Source of the DNA: Variovorax soli NBRC 106424
Lineage (GTDB): Bacteria > Pseudomonadota > Gammaproteobacteria > Burkholderiales > Burkholderiaceae_C
Direction of reading: 5' to 3'
DNA: 64,000 nt
Assembly: GCF_001591385.1 (NCBI RefSeq)
Contig: NZ_BCUU01000005.1
Coordinates: forward strand, 34,303 to 98,302
The position numbers and the translations under genes are program-made. Under the pieces are notes generated by a model. That model searched no databases, was not told the origin of the DNA, and saw only the letters and a program-made list of their open reading frames with translations. Position 1 is the first letter of the stretch. Each line of letters opens with the position of its first letter. This document shows positions 1-9,447 of this stretch, piece by piece.

Positions 1-1
1 G

Positions 2-1987
2 ACTGCGCTGGTGCAGATCGCCTGCGACGCGCTCGGACTGGCCCCGGCGCAGGTGCTGCTCGTCGCAGGCCGCACCGACCGATCGCCCGACGAAGGCTAC
101 ACAGCCGGAAGTCTCTCTGTGCAGTACGGCGGGGCGGCGCTACGCTGGGCCTGCACGCACGCCTATGCCCTGTTCAATACGGAAGCGGCGCGTCGACTCG
201 GCGTGGAACCGTCCGGGTTGCAGGTTGAGGACGGCTGCTTCACCGATCCCGAGGGCCGGCGGCGTATCGACTACTGGGAGCTCGCAGGCTCGGTCGACCT
301 CGATGTCCCGATCGTCGAGCCGGCCGCTCTGACCCGCAACGCCGCCAGACCCTACGTGGGCCGCTCGCTGCCGCGCGTGGATCTTCCCGCCAAGCTGACA
401 GGTGCCGGCTACCTGCAGGACATGGTCATTCCGGGGATGCTGCATGCGCGCATGCTGCGGGGGCGCCATCCGTCGCAGCGACTGGCGTCGGTGCCGTTGT
501 CGCAACTGCAGGCCCTGCCCGGCGTCTCCCACGTGGTGCACAGCGGACGGTTTCTTGCGCTGGTGGGCCCGCACGAAGGTGCGTTGGTCCGTGCGTTGCC
601 CAAGGCGCGCAAGCTGCTCGACTTCGAATCCATGCCCGATCCGCACGCGGGCCGTGACACCGTCTCGCTGCTGCAGGGCCTGCCCGACAGCCCACAGCGC
701 GTTCATGATTCGGGCACGCCGGGCACGGATCTGCAGACGTACAGCGCCACCTACTCGCGGCCCTACCTGGCACATGCTTCGATCGGGCCTGCCTGTGCGC
801 TGGCCGATCCACGTGGCGACCGGCTGCGCGTGTGGTCGCACACGCAGGGCGTCTATCCATTGCGCGACCAGATCGCCATGGCGCTGGGCCGCGGGTCCGA
901 CACCGTGGAGGTCATTCATGCGCCGGGCGCCGGCTGCTACGGCCACAACGGCGCCGACGATGCCGCGTTCGACGCTGCCTTCATCGCGATCCGCATCGGC
1001 CTTCCAGTGCGCGTGCAATGGATGCGCGAAGACGAGATGTCGATGTCGCCGTTCGGTTCGGCCAGCGCGGTGCGACTCACGGCCGGTCTGGACGCAGCAG
1101 GTCGCATCGGAAGCTGGACCTTGCGCCTGTGGAGTCACACCCACATGAACCGGCCCGGCTGGGGCGATGGCGTCAACCTGCTCGGCGCTTGGGAAGTAGA
1201 GCCGCCACTCCCGCGGCCAGCAGCGCGCGACCTGCCGCTGCCCATGGGTGGCGGCGACCGCAACGCAATCGCGCTTTATGACCTGCCGCATCAGCAGGTC
1301 GACTACTACTTCATCGCGGAGTCACCGGTGCGCGTGTCGGCACTCCGATCGCTGGGTTCCTACTGCAACCTGTACGCGATCGAGAGCTTCATGGACGAGT
1401 TGGCGCGGATCGCGGATTGCGACCCGGTCGAATTCAGGCTGCGTCACCTAGGCGATGTGCGCGCACGCGAGGTGCTGGAGACCGCGGCCCGGATGGCCGG
1501 CTGGAGCCGGCGCGGCGAAAGCGGTACCGGCAGCGGCCTGGGCATCGCCGTCGGCCGCTACAAGAACCAGGCCGCGTATTGCGCTATCGCGTTGCAGGTC
1601 GGCGTCGAAGAGAGAGTCCGGGTCGAGAAGGCCTGGGTCGTTGTCGACGCTGGCGCGGCGGTCAATCCCGACGGGCTGGTCAACCAGATCGAAGGCGGCC
1701 TTCTTCAATCATTGAGCTGGACGCTGAAGGAAAGCGTGACCTGGGACCACACAGGCATCACGTCGTGCGACTGGGAGCACTATCCGATCCTCGGCTTCGA
1801 CGAGATCCCGGAAATCGCGGTGCACTTGATCGAACGGCCCGACCAGCCCAGCCTCGGCGTGGGCGAAGCAGCCGCCGGGCCGGCCGCCGCCGCTGTCGCC
1901 AACGCAGTGGCCCATGCCCTCGACCTGCGCGCGAGGCAACTGCCTTTGTCCGCCGAGCGCCTGGCCCAACTCATCACCGAGGGCTGA
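2..1987 (+). CDS. Molybdopterin-binding large subunit of a xanthine dehydrogenase / isoquinoline 1-oxidoreductase-type hydroxylase (5' truncated)
   Basis: The reading frame is already open at the left edge, so the N-terminus lies outside the window; the GTG at 11 is only an internal codon. What remains (about 660 residues) looks like the molybdenum-cofactor subunit of the isoquinoline 1-oxidoreductase / nicotinate dehydrogenase B class: an early SLSVQYGGAALR stretch, a VDLPAKLTGAGYLQDMV stretch typical of the second domain junction, and a C-terminal GVGEAAAGPAAAAVANAV stretch, where the Glu of GVGE is the usual catalytic base. Such enzymes hydroxylate N-heteroaromatic rings with water and pass electrons to an iron-sulfur partner. 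The small 2Fe-2S subunit is not in view and may lie upstream. The substrate is unknown. The following VOC and FAD-monooxygenase genes suggest one ring-degradation operon. Confidence 0.85.
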   Translation, partial: TALVQIACDALGLAPAQVLLVAGRTDRSPDEGYTAGSLSVQYGGAALRWACTHAYALFNTEAARRLGVEPSGLQVEDGCFTDPEGRRRIDYWELAGSVDLDVPIVEPAALTRNAARPYVGRSLPRVDLPAKLTGAGYLQDMVIPGMLHARMLRGRHPSQRLASVPLSQLQALPGVSHVVHSGRFLALVGPHEGALVRALPKARKLLDFESMPDPHAGRDTVSLLQGLPDSPQRVHDSGTPGTDLQTYSATYSRPYLAHASIGPACALADPRGDRLRVWSHTQGVYPLRDQIAMALGRGSDTVEVIHAPGAGCYGHNGADDAAFDAAFIAIRIGLPVRVQWMREDEMSMSPFGSASAVRLTAGLDAAGRIGSWTLRLWSHTHMNRPGWGDGVNLLGAWEVEPPLPRPAARDLPLPMGGGDRNAIALYDLPHQQVDYYFIAESPVRVSALRSLGSYCNLYAIESFMDELARIADCDPVEFRLRHLGDVRAREVLETAARMAGWSRRGESGTGSGLGIAVGRYKNQAAYCAIALQVGVEERVRVEKAWVVVDAGAAVNPDGLVNQIEGGLLQSLSWTLKESVTWDHTGITSCDWEHYPILGFDEIPEIAVHLIERPDQPSLGVGEAAAGPAAAAVANAVAHALDLRARQLPLSAERLAQLITEG

Positions 1988-2037
1988 TCGCACGCCCCTC
2001 GAATCCGACCCGAATCCAACATTCAAGGACTCTCACC

Positions 2038-2490
2038 ATGGCCATCCAGACCCTTGCCCACTACTCGGTGCGCACCACCCGCCTCGAGGCTTCCCGCCAC
2101 TTCTATGTAGATGTGCTCGGCTTCCGTGAAGGCTTCAGGCCGCCTTTCGACTTTCCGGGCCTCTGGCTCTACAAGGGCGACGATGAGGCGCAGTACGGTG
2201 TCGTGCACATCATCGGCATCGACCCGGACTCGCCGCAGGGCCTCGTCGAGTACCTCGGCGACAAGAGCGTGGATTCCCTTCACGGCAGTGCCGCAATCGA
2301 CCATGTGGCCTTCCTCGCAACGGATCTTCCCGACATGCACAGGCGTCTGCGAGGCGCAGGCCTCGCCTTCCGCGAACGCACCGTGCCGAGCATCGGCCTG
2401 CACCAGGTGTTCGTCGAGGACCCCTCGGGCGTCACGATCGAGTTGAACTACCCTGCCCACGAGGCGCTCGAAAGCGGAGCGCAGGCATGA
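2038..2490 (+). CDS. VOC superfamily (glyoxalase / extradiol dioxygenase fold) protein
   Basis: A 150-residue single VOC-fold protein. The ATG at 2038 has an AAGGA ribosome site nine bases upstream. The N-terminal half carries HYSVRTTRLEASRHFYVDVLGF, the classic first beta-alpha-beta unit; IDHVAFLA opens the second half, and VFVEDPSGVTIELNYP closes it. The early His, the His of IDHVAF and the Glu of IELNY are candidate metal ligands. Family members range from glyoxalases to ring-cleavage dioxygenases, so the reaction cannot be fixed from sequence. Its stop overlaps the start of the FAD monooxygenase (ATGA), so the two are translationally coupled and probably act on the same aromatic intermediate. 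Confidence 0.85.
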   Translation: MAIQTLAHYSVRTTRLEASRHFYVDVLGFREGFRPPFDFPGLWLYKGDDEAQYGVVHIIGIDPDSPQGLVEYLGDKSVDSLHGSAAIDHVAFLATDLPDMHRRLRGAGLAFRERTVPSIGLHQVFVEDPSGVTIELNYPAHEALESGAQA

Positions 2491-3722
2491 GCGCCGCGCA
2501 ATCGACCAAACCGGCGCGCAAGGCGCTGGTCATCGGCGGCTCGCTCGGCGGACTGTTCGCGGGCAATCTGCTGCTACGCGCCGGCTGGGATGTCCACATC
2601 CACGAGCGCGTGGCCGACGAACTCGAGAGCCGGGGCGCCGGCGTGGTGACGCATCCCGAGCTGATGGATGTGCTGAGCGCTGCAGGGGTCGACTTGTCGG
2701 ACGGGATCGGCGTCGAGGTCCGCGAGCGCATCACGCTGGCGCGCGATGGCCATGTCGAGAGCTCCCGCCCGCTGCCGCAACTGCTCACCGCCTGGGGACG
2801 CCTGTACCAGGTGCTGCGTCGAGCATTTCCTTCGGAGCGCTATCACAGCGGACGTCAGTTGGTCTCGTTCGAGCAGGATGCCGGCGCTGTACGCGCGACG
2901 TTCGCCGACGGAGAGGTGATGTCCGCCGATCTTCTAGTGGCGGCTGATGGCTTGCGCTCGACCGTGCGCCAATCGCTCGCGCCCGACGCGCGTCCGCACT
3001 ACGCGGGCTATGTCGCATGGCGCGGGCTCGTCGAGGAAGCGAGCCTTTCGCCGCGGGCGCTCTCCGAGCTCTTTCCATATTTCGCATTCGGCCTGCCGCC
3101 GCGCGAGCAGATGATCGCCTACCCGGTCGCAGGCGCGGGCAACAGCGTGGAGCCCGGTCATAGACGCTACAACTTCGTCTGGTACCGGCCGGCCGACCGC
3201 GACACGACGCTGCGCGAGATGCTCACCGATGCGACCGGCAAGACCTGGCCCGACGGCATTCCGCCGCCGCTGATCCGCCCCGAGGTGCTCGCCGAAGCGC
3301 GCCGGGCGGCGCACGAGGTGCTGGCACCGCAGTTCGCCGAGGTGGTGGAGAAGACTCCCAACCTGTTCTTCCAGCCAATCTTCGATCTCGAAAGCCCGGC
3401 GATTGCGTTCGGCCGCGTGGCCTTGCTGGGCGATGCCGCGTTCGTTGCGCGGCCCCATTGCGGGATGGGCGTCACGAAGGCTGGCAGCGATGCAGCGGCA
3501 TTGGTTCGCGCGCTTGAAGCCGCACCTGACGTGCCACTCGCGCTCAAGGCCTACGAGGCTTCGCGCCTCCATGCCGGCAGCTTCATCGTGGGCCATGCGC
3601 GCGCTCTGGGCGCCTACATGCAGGCGCAGATCGCCACGCCCGCCGAGCGCGCGATGGCGGAACGCTACCGCAGCACCGAAGCGGTGATGCGGGAGACCGC
3701 CGTGCCGCCGGTGCCGCATTGA
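2487..3722 (+). CDS. FAD-dependent monooxygenase, 2,6-dihydroxypyridine 3-monooxygenase-like
   Basis: A 411-residue class A flavoprotein hydroxylase. The N-terminal dinucleotide motif is GGSLGGLFAGNLL (residues about 12-24) and the second FAD motif is LLGDAAFVARPHCGMG (around residue 312). The RPH tail after the GD motif and the overall layout recall the 2,6-dihydroxypyridine 3-hydroxylase branch rather than p-hydroxybenzoate hydroxylase. The protein would use NAD(P)H and O2 to hydroxylate a hydroxylated aromatic or pyridine ring in the cytoplasm. ATG overlaps the preceding stop. With the molybdenum hydroxylase and VOC gene upstream, an N-heteroaromatic catabolic role is reasonable, but the exact substrate is inference. 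Confidence 0.85.
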   Translation: MSAAQSTKPARKALVIGGSLGGLFAGNLLLRAGWDVHIHERVADELESRGAGVVTHPELMDVLSAAGVDLSDGIGVEVRERITLARDGHVESSRPLPQLLTAWGRLYQVLRRAFPSERYHSGRQLVSFEQDAGAVRATFADGEVMSADLLVAADGLRSTVRQSLAPDARPHYAGYVAWRGLVEEASLSPRALSELFPYFAFGLPPREQMIAYPVAGAGNSVEPGHRRYNFVWYRPADRDTTLREMLTDATGKTWPDGIPPPLIRPEVLAEARRAAHEVLAPQFAEVVEKTPNLFFQPIFDLESPAIAFGRVALLGDAAFVARPHCGMGVTKAGSDAAALVRALEAAPDVPLALKAYEASRLHAGSFIVGHARALGAYMQAQIATPAERAMAERYRSTEAVMRETAVPPVPH

Positions 3723-3766
3723 CTCGCCCTGGCGTTCTGCTTTTCCCCGAATCACCGACCGACAGC

Positions 3767-4756
3767 ATGTTTTCCTCCTTCTCCATCGCACGCCTGTTCG
3801 CAACTTCGCTCGCGCTTGCCTGCGCCTTCGCAGCGGCCCCTTCCGCGGCGGCGGAGCCGTCTTGGCCAAGCCGCCCCATCACGGTAGTGATCGGCTATCC
3901 ACCCGGAGGCAGTGTCGACGCGGTGGGGCGCGCCGTGGTCGAGACGCTCGGCAAGAAGCTCGAAGCCACCGTCGTCGTCGACAACGCCGGCGGAGCAGCG
4001 GGCGCGATCGGCGTACAGAAAGTGGTGAACGCCGCACCCGATGGCTATACGCTGATTCTCGGATCGAGCAGCGAATTCGTGGCCACGCGCTTGCTGAATC
4101 CGGCACAGAAGTACGACGCCGCGAAGGACCTGGCGCCGATCGGCTATGTCGGTTCCATCCCGTTGGTGCTGGTCGCATCGAGGCAGAGCGGTGTGACTTC
4201 GCTCGCGCAGTTCGTCGACGTTGCTCGAAAGAAGCCCGGCCAGATGAGCTACGGCACCTCGGGAATCGGGTCAATGCTGCATTTTTCGGGCGAGCTCGTG
4301 AAGAAGCAGGCTGGCCTCTCCATCATTCACATCCCCTATCGCGGCGCGGGCAACATCGGCGCGGACCTCGCCGGAGGTGCGATCGAGTTTGCCTTCCTTG
4401 GGCCTGGTGCGGCCAAGCCTTTGGTCGATGCGGGACGCATCGTCCCGATTGCAGTGACCAGTGCACAGCGCATCGCATTGATGCCCGAGGTACCTGCGCT
4501 GGGTGAGCATCCGGCACTCAAGGGGTACAACCTCGTTGCGTGGTATGCGCTGATGGCACCACGCGGGTTGACGCCGGACACTCAAATTCAGCTGCAACGC
4601 GCCTTGCGCGAGACGCTGCGCGACACGACTGTGCAGCAGAAGCTCGAACGCGTAGGCGTCGTGGTCGGCCGCGGTGACGAGGACCTTTCGGAGCGGATGG
4701 CAAACGATGCCATTGAATACCAACGCATCGTCGACTTCGCAGGCATGAAGCAATAG
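3767..4756 (+). CDS. Tripartite tricarboxylate transporter (TctC/Bug) solute-binding protein
   Basis: The ATG at 3767 gives 329 residues with a Sec signal peptide (hydrophobic run LFATSLALACAFAAA, cleavage after AAA before EPSWPSRPI). A TTG at 3719 is in frame, but it would put 16 polar residues before the signal, so the ATG is preferred. The mature protein begins with the family signature WPSRPITVVIGYPPGG, followed by VVDNAGGAAGAIG and the APDGYTL loop, all typical of periplasmic Bug receptors binding carboxylated ligands. No TctA/TctB membrane genes are nearby, as for the other Bug genes here. It likely binds the substrate of the upstream ring-hydroxylating enzymes. Confidence 0.93.
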   Translation: MFSSFSIARLFATSLALACAFAAAPSAAAEPSWPSRPITVVIGYPPGGSVDAVGRAVVETLGKKLEATVVVDNAGGAAGAIGVQKVVNAAPDGYTLILGSSSEFVATRLLNPAQKYDAAKDLAPIGYVGSIPLVLVASRQSGVTSLAQFVDVARKKPGQMSYGTSGIGSMLHFSGELVKKQAGLSIIHIPYRGAGNIGADLAGGAIEFAFLGPGAAKPLVDAGRIVPIAVTSAQRIALMPEVPALGEHPALKGYNLVAWYALMAPRGLTPDTQIQLQRALRETLRDTTVQQKLERVGVVVGRGDEDLSERMANDAIEYQRIVDFAGMKQ

Positions 4757-5243
4757 CGCATCGGGAACCCTGAAGACACCGAATTCGGCGCGGGTCTGCA
4801 CTACCATGGCCATGCGGCGGCATGCCACGAGGGATGAGATTGCAGCCATGGCGGCCCACCATGACCGCCGGGAGGCGCCGTTGGTCACCGCCGCCGAACT
4901 TCTGATCGACGGCGGGTTTGCAGCCTAGCCAATCTTCAATGCAACAGTGCTCGCCCAATCGTTCGGCGCCAGCCATCCGAGCCGATCACAGAACTTTAGC
5001 GATGCCGTCGCAAGAGTTCTGTTCATAGACTTCCGCTCTTGGGCGGTTGCTCGAGCTCAAGAAGCATAGGGAGATGTCTGCAACGGGCACGAACGAGCAG
5101 TTCCGCCCTGCCCTCCCAGCCGGCTGCTCTCGCTGCAGTGCGGGTTGTCCTTGGCAGAAAGAAGCGGCTCGGATGAGGTCTAGATGTGTGCAGCGCGAGG
5201 GAGAAAGGATTCTGCGCGGATGAAGTCGATCCGAACGGGAATA
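4757..5243. other. Gene-poor interval between convergent units
   Basis: About 490 bases between the end of the Bug gene and the end of the minus-strand GntR gene. I found no intact gene, no terminator with a U-tract and no RNA gene. A 38-codon open stretch from the ATG at 4812 to the TAG ending at 4928 reads like ordinary coding sequence (it contains LVTAAELLIDGGFAA), but I cannot assign it; it may be the tail of a decayed gene. Confidence 0.5.
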
Positions 5244-5972
5244 TTAGGTCGATGCTGCGCGCCGCCGTCCGCGGCTTTTTGCAAGATGCAGCCGCATGGC
5301 TGCGCCTGCTGCCTCGGGGTCCTTGAGTCGGATCGCGGCAAGGATATTTCCGTGCTCCTCCAGCACTTCGAGCTCCCAGACCCCGTTCACATGCGAGGCG
5401 TGGGCGCGCTCGAAAATCGAGGAGGAGACGGCAGACGGCCCCAAGGCTTCGAGCACTGACGCGAAGTGCGGGCTGTGCGCGGCATGTGCAATGGCAAGGT
5501 GAAATCTCAGGTCTGCATGCGCGGTGTCGGCTTCTTCCGCCAGTGCGGTCCGCAGCGCTTCATAGGCATGGCAGATGGCCGCGAGGTCTTCCGCCGTGCG
5601 GCGTTGGGCGGCCAGCACGGCTGCTTCCGACTCCACGCCAAGACGCAGTTCGAGGGCCGCAAGGGCGTGCCCCGGGCCTTCGGCGTCGTCCACACAAAAG
5701 GGCTTCGATCGCAAGGTGCTGGCCACGAAGGTTCCGACACCCTGGTGCGACTGCACGAGGCCGGCCGCTTTCATTCTGGCGAGCGCATCGCGCACCACGG
5801 TGCGGCTCACGCCGAAGTGGGCCATGAGCATGGCTTCCGTGGGGAGCTTGTCTCCGGCTTTAAGCAAGTCCTCGCGGATGCGACGCTCAAGTTCTTCAAC
5901 CAAGCTCACGGCAAGGTCGCGCCGCCGCGGGTAGCCTTCGCGCGATGCCTCCCTCAAGGGGGCAGGCACCAT
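5244..5972 (-). CDS. GntR/FadR-family transcriptional regulator (FCD ligand domain)
   Basis: A 242-residue regulator. The ATG at 5972 is chosen because an AAGGA lies nine bases upstream; an in-frame TTG seven codons earlier is less likely. Residues about 15-80 form the winged helix-turn-helix (DLAVSLVEELERRI, then GDKLPTEAMLMAHFGVSRTVVRDALARM), and the rest is an all-helical FCD domain with candidate metal-ligand residues in LRFHLAIAHA and the late LHLAKSRG. It is the last gene of the minus-strand sugar-acid operon, 28 bases after garD. FadR-type regulators next to galactarate or glucarate genes usually repress them and respond to the sugar acid; that role is inferred from position. Confidence 0.9.
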   Translation of the reverse strand: MVPAPLREASREGYPRRRDLAVSLVEELERRIREDLLKAGDKLPTEAMLMAHFGVSRTVVRDALARMKAAGLVQSHQGVGTFVASTLRSKPFCVDDAEGPGHALAALELRLGVESEAAVLAAQRRTAEDLAAICHAYEALRTALAEEADTAHADLRFHLAIAHAAHSPHFASVLEALGPSAVSSSIFERAHASHVNGVWELEVLEEHGNILAAIRLKDPEAAGAAMRLHLAKSRGRRRAAST

Positions 5973-6000
5973 GGTGTCGCTGTCCTTGGCCAATGGGCGC

Positions 6001-7590
6001 TCAGGTCACGGGAGCCGGATTGAAAAGTACCAGCGCGTTGTGAAGCTTCCATTGCTCGGCCCAGGTCTTCTGGCGGCCGCTGGCCACGTCGAGCATCAGG
6101 CGGAACAGCTCCCAGCCCACGTCCTCGATGCTGGCCTCGCCGTCGGCGATGCGCCCGGCGTTCACGTCCATCAGGTCGTGCCAGCGCCGTGCCAGGTCGC
6201 TGCGCGTGGCCACCTTGATCACCGGCACTTCGGCCAGCCCGTAGGGCGTGCCCCGGCCCGTGGTGAACACGTGCAGGTTCATGCCGGCGGCCACCTGCAG
6301 CGTGCCGCAGATGAAGTCGGACGCTGGCGTGGCCGCATACAGCAAGCCCTTTTGCCGCGCCTTCTCGCCCGGCGACACCACGCCCGAGATGGGCGAGGAG
6401 CCGCTCTTGATGATCGAGCCCATCGCCTTCTCGACGATGTTGGACAGCCCGCCCTTCTTGTTGCCCGGCGTGGTGTTGGCGCTGCGGTCCACGCGGCCCT
6501 TGTCCAGGTAGGCGTCGTACCAGGCCATCTCGCGGATCATGGCCTGCGCCACCTCCGGCGTGGTGGCGCGCGAGGTGAGCTGGTCGATGCCGTCGCGCAC
6601 CTCGGTCACTTCGGAGAACATCACGGTGGCGCCCGCGCGTATCAGCAGGTCGGTGCAAAAGCCCACGGCCGGATTGGCGGTGACGCCGGAGAAGGCATCG
6701 CTGCCGCCGCACTGCACGCCCACCACCAGTTCGCTGGCGGGCACGGTTTCGCGCTGGCGTGCGTTCAGGCGCTCCAGGTGTTCCTCGGCCTGGCGCATCA
6801 CCGAGTCGATCATGGACATGAAGCCCACGTGCGCATCGTCCTGCAGGCAGACCACGTCCAGCTTGTTCTCGGCCGAGGCGCCGATGTCGGCCACGTTGCG
6901 CTCGTCCACCAGCGGGATGGTGCCCGGCGGCAGCAGGCGCTCGGGCTGCAGCTTTTCGCAGCCCAGGCTCACCACCATCACCTCGCCGCCGAAGTTGGGG
7001 TTGAGGCTGATGTTGCGCAGCGTGCGGATGGGCACGATGGCGTCGGGCGCATCGATGGCCACGCCGCAGCCGTAGGTGTGCTCCAGCGCCACCACGTCGT
7101 CGACGTTGGGGTACTTGGGCAGCAGTTCCTTCTTGATGCGCTGCACCGCGAAGTCGGTGACGCCGGCCACGCATTGCACGGTCTGCGTGATGGCCAGGAT
7201 GTTGCGCGTGCCCACCGAGCCGTCCGGGTTGCGGTAGCCCTCGAAGGTGAAGCCTTCCAGCGGCGCTGCAGCCGGCGGCTTGACGGTGGCAATGGGCAGC
7301 CCGTCGAGTTCGCGCGCCGTGGGCATCTGCAACAGGCGCTCGTGCACCCAGCTGCCGCGGGCAATGGGCTTGAGTGCATAGCCGATCACCACGTTGTAGC
7401 GCAGGACCGGAGCGCCCTCGGCCAGGTCCACCAGCGCAACCTTGTGCCCCTGTGGCACCTTCTCGCGCAACTCGAGGCCCGAGGGAAAGACGGTGCCCGC
7501 CGGCAGGCCGCCGTCGTTGGCCACGATCGCAACGTTATCGCGTTCGTGCATGGCGATGTACAGCGGGGGACGATCGGCTCGTTGGTCCAT
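6001..7590 (-). CDS. garD: Galactarate dehydratase (UxaA family)
   Basis: A 529-residue protein very close in length and sequence to Escherichia coli GarD (523 aa), which dehydrates galactarate to 5-keto-4-deoxy-glucarate (EC 4.2.1.42). Residues about 10-100 form the SAF domain ([15 protein letters not shown], then VPQGHKVAL). The catalytic UxaA domain follows with [50 protein letters not shown] and [12 protein letters not shown], and the C-terminus ends in NPAPVT as in E. coli. The conserved cysteines (YGCG, LGCEK, QCGGS) are present. It is preceded on the minus strand by a Bug receptor and followed by a GntR regulator, a normal setting for sugar-diacid catabolism. Confidence in the family is very high, in galactarate as substrate high. 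Confidence 0.95.
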   Translation of the reverse strand: MDQRADRPPLYIAMHERDNVAIVANDGGLPAGTVFPSGLELREKVPQGHKVALVDLAEGAPVLRYNVVIGYALKPIARGSWVHERLLQMPTARELDGLPIATVKPPAAAPLEGFTFEGYRNPDGSVGTRNILAITQTVQCVAGVTDFAVQRIKKELLPKYPNVDDVVALEHTYGCGVAIDAPDAIVPIRTLRNISLNPNFGGEVMVVSLGCEKLQPERLLPPGTIPLVDERNVADIGASAENKLDVVCLQDDAHVGFMSMIDSVMRQAEEHLERLNARQRETVPASELVVGVQCGGSDAFSGVTANPAVGFCTDLLIRAGATVMFSEVTEVRDGIDQLTSRATTPEVAQAMIREMAWYDAYLDKGRVDRSANTTPGNKKGGLSNIVEKAMGSIIKSGSSPISGVVSPGEKARQKGLLYAATPASDFICGTLQVAAGMNLHVFTTGRGTPYGLAEVPVIKVATRSDLARRWHDLMDVNAGRIADGEASIEDVGWELFRLMLDVASGRQKTWAEQWKLHNALVLFNPAPVT

Positions 7591-7619
7591 GTCGGTTGTG
7601 CAGACGTGGCGCGTTGGCG

Positions 7620-8597
7620 CTATTCGGCTTCGATTCCCGCTGCCTTAACCACCTTGCCCCATTTGGCAAGGTCGGACTTGATCAGCGCCGCGTAATCCTG
7701 CGGCGTACCGCCTTGCACCTCGATGCCTGCGGCTTCGAGCTTGGAGCGCACCTCGGGCAGCTTCAGCGCTGCGTTGATCTCGGCGTTGAGCTTGGTGATG
7801 ATCGCCTTGGGCGTGCCGGCGGGCGCGAGGAAGCCGCCGTTGGTGTTGGCGTCATAGCCCTTCAGGCCTTGTTCGTCCGCGGTCGGCACGTCCGGCAGGG
7901 CAGATGTCCGGTGAAGCGTCGACACCGCAACCGCCCGCACGTTGCCGCCCTTCACCTGCGGCAGGATCGCGCTGATGGTGTCGATGTACAGCGCGGTGCG
8001 CCCGCCCAGCAGGTCCGGGTGCGCGGCCGACGATCCCTTGTAGGGCACCAGAAGAATGTCGGTCTTACTGGCCATGCGGAACATCTCTGCAGCCATCTCC
8101 TGCGCACTGCCGCGGCCCGATGTCGCGACCTTGGCCTTGTCGGGGTTGGCTTTCATCCAGGCCACCAGTTCGGGCAGCGTCTTGGACGGAATCTGCGGAT
8201 TGATGGCGAACACCAGCGGCACCACGTGCGTGTAGACGATGGGCTCGAAGCTCTTCTCCGGGTCCCAGCCGAGGTTCTTGAACAGGTATTTGTTGATGTT
8301 GTGGCTGCCGCCCACGATGCCGATCGTGTAGCCATCGGCCGGGGACTTGGCCAGCACGTCCGTTCCCAGGTTGTTGGAGGCTCCTGGCCGGTTGTCCACC
8401 ACCACCGGCTGCCCCATCGACGTGGCCAGCTTGTCGCCGACCACGCGGGCGATGAGGTCGATCGCACCGCCTGGAGGGGCCGGCACGATGATCTTGATGG
8501 GACGGCTCGGGTAGGCCTGCTGCGCCGGCGCAAGCGCTGGCAGCATGGCCATGCACGTCGATACGGCCAGAAGCCTGAACAGGGATTTGGGTTGCAT
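7620..8597 (-). CDS. Tripartite tricarboxylate transporter (TctC/Bug) solute-binding protein
   Basis: 325 residues, ATG at 8597. Signal peptide of about 25 residues ([22 protein letters not shown]), then the Bug signature [21 protein letters not shown], the [15 protein letters not shown] loop and [15 protein letters not shown]. It ends 29 bases before garD on the same strand, so it is most simply the periplasmic receptor for galactarate or a related sugar acid. No membrane components accompany it, so it must share a TctAB pair located elsewhere in the genome. The ligand is inferred from the operon. Confidence 0.93.
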   Translation of the reverse strand: MQPKSLFRLLAVSTCMAMLPALAPAQQAYPSRPIKIIVPAPPGGAIDLIARVVGDKLATSMGQPVVVDNRPGASNNLGTDVLAKSPADGYTIGIVGGSHNINKYLFKNLGWDPEKSFEPIVYTHVVPLVFAINPQIPSKTLPELVAWMKANPDKAKVATSGRGSAQEMAAEMFRMASKTDILLVPYKGSSAAHPDLLGGRTALYIDTISAILPQVKGGNVRAVAVSTLHRTSALPDVPTADEQGLKGYDANTNGGFLAPAGTPKAIITKLNAEINAALKLPEVRSKLEAAGIEVQGGTPQDYAALIKSDLAKWGKVVKAAGIEAE

Positions 8598-8677
8598 GCT
8601 TGTCTCCTCTTGCTGATGTGGTGGGATTCGGCCGGGGTGCCGCAAGACGCCCGGCATGAATGGCTTGCCGCGCCGCT

Positions 8678-9445
8678 CTAGCCGCGGCCGACGTAAGGCA
8701 TGGCGCTGGCCATGACGGTCATGTTCAGCACGTTCGCGCCCAGCGGCAGGGCGGCGATGTGGCGCACGGCATCGGCCACATGCCTTGCGTCCATCATGGG
8801 TTCGGGCGCGGTGCTGCCGTTGGCCTGCAGCACCCCGCGGGTCATGCGCTCTGAAAGCTCCGTCAGCGCGTTGCCGATGTCGATCTGGCTGGCCACGATG
8901 TTGAAGGCGCGGCCGTCCAGCGCGAGCGACTTGGTCAGGCCGCTCACCGCATGCTTGCTGGCGGTGTAGGGCGCTGTGAAGGGCCGCGGCGTGTGGGCCG
9001 AAACCGAGCCGTTGTTGATGATGCGCCCGCCCTGCGGCATCTGCCGCCGCATGAGCCCGAAAGCCGCGCGTGCGCACAGGTACACGCCGGTGACGTTGGT
9101 GTTGATCACGCTGAACCACTTGTCCAGCGGCAGCTCGTCCATCGGCACGGCCGGGGCGTTCACGCCGGCGTTGTTGAACAGCAGGTCCAGGCGGCCGAAG
9201 CGCTGTTCGATGGCGGAGAAGAGCGCTTGAACGCTCTCGGGGGAAGTGACGTCGGTGGGCACCGCCATCGCCGCCTGCCCGCGCGTCTCGGCTTGCGCAG
9301 CCAGGGCTTGCAGCGGTTCGGCACGTCGGCCCGCGAGCACGACGCTCCAGCCGTCGTCGAGCAATGCCAGTGCCACGGCACGGCCGATGCCGCTGCCCGC
9401 GCCGGTGACCGAGGCGATCTTCGCGGGGGAGGTTCTTGTGTTCAC
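8678..9445 (-). CDS. SDR family NAD(P)-dependent oxidoreductase
   Basis: 255 residues from a GTG at 9445, chosen because an AGGAG sits seven bases upstream and the first Rossmann strand follows at once. The cofactor motif is TGAGSGIG (residues about 14-21), the structural motif is NNAGVNAP (near residue 90), and the catalytic set is visible as Ser in NNGSVSA, then YTASKHAV. An Arg (AGRRAEP) rather than an Asp after the second strand favours NADP(H). It lies in the sugar-acid operon between the FAA hydrolase and a Bug gene and probably oxidises or reduces a hydroxyl of a sugar-acid intermediate. The substrate is not deducible. Confidence 0.9.
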   Translation of the reverse strand: MNTRTSPAKIASVTGAGSGIGRAVALALLDDGWSVVLAGRRAEPLQALAAQAETRGQAAMAVPTDVTSPESVQALFSAIEQRFGRLDLLFNNAGVNAPAVPMDELPLDKWFSVINTNVTGVYLCARAAFGLMRRQMPQGGRIINNGSVSAHTPRPFTAPYTASKHAVSGLTKSLALDGRAFNIVASQIDIGNALTELSERMTRGVLQANGSTAPEPMMDARHVADAVRHIAALPLGANVLNMTVMASAMPYVGRG

Positions 9446-9447
9446 GG

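Noticed and set aside
4812..4928. 38-codon plus-strand frame in the gap after the first Bug gene
   Set aside because: Reads like coding sequence but too short to assign and lacking a ribosome site; mentioned only as possible debris.
5971..7695. Long plus-strand frame opposite garD
   Set aside because: GarD matches the E. coli enzyme end to end; the plus frame has no recognisable domain.
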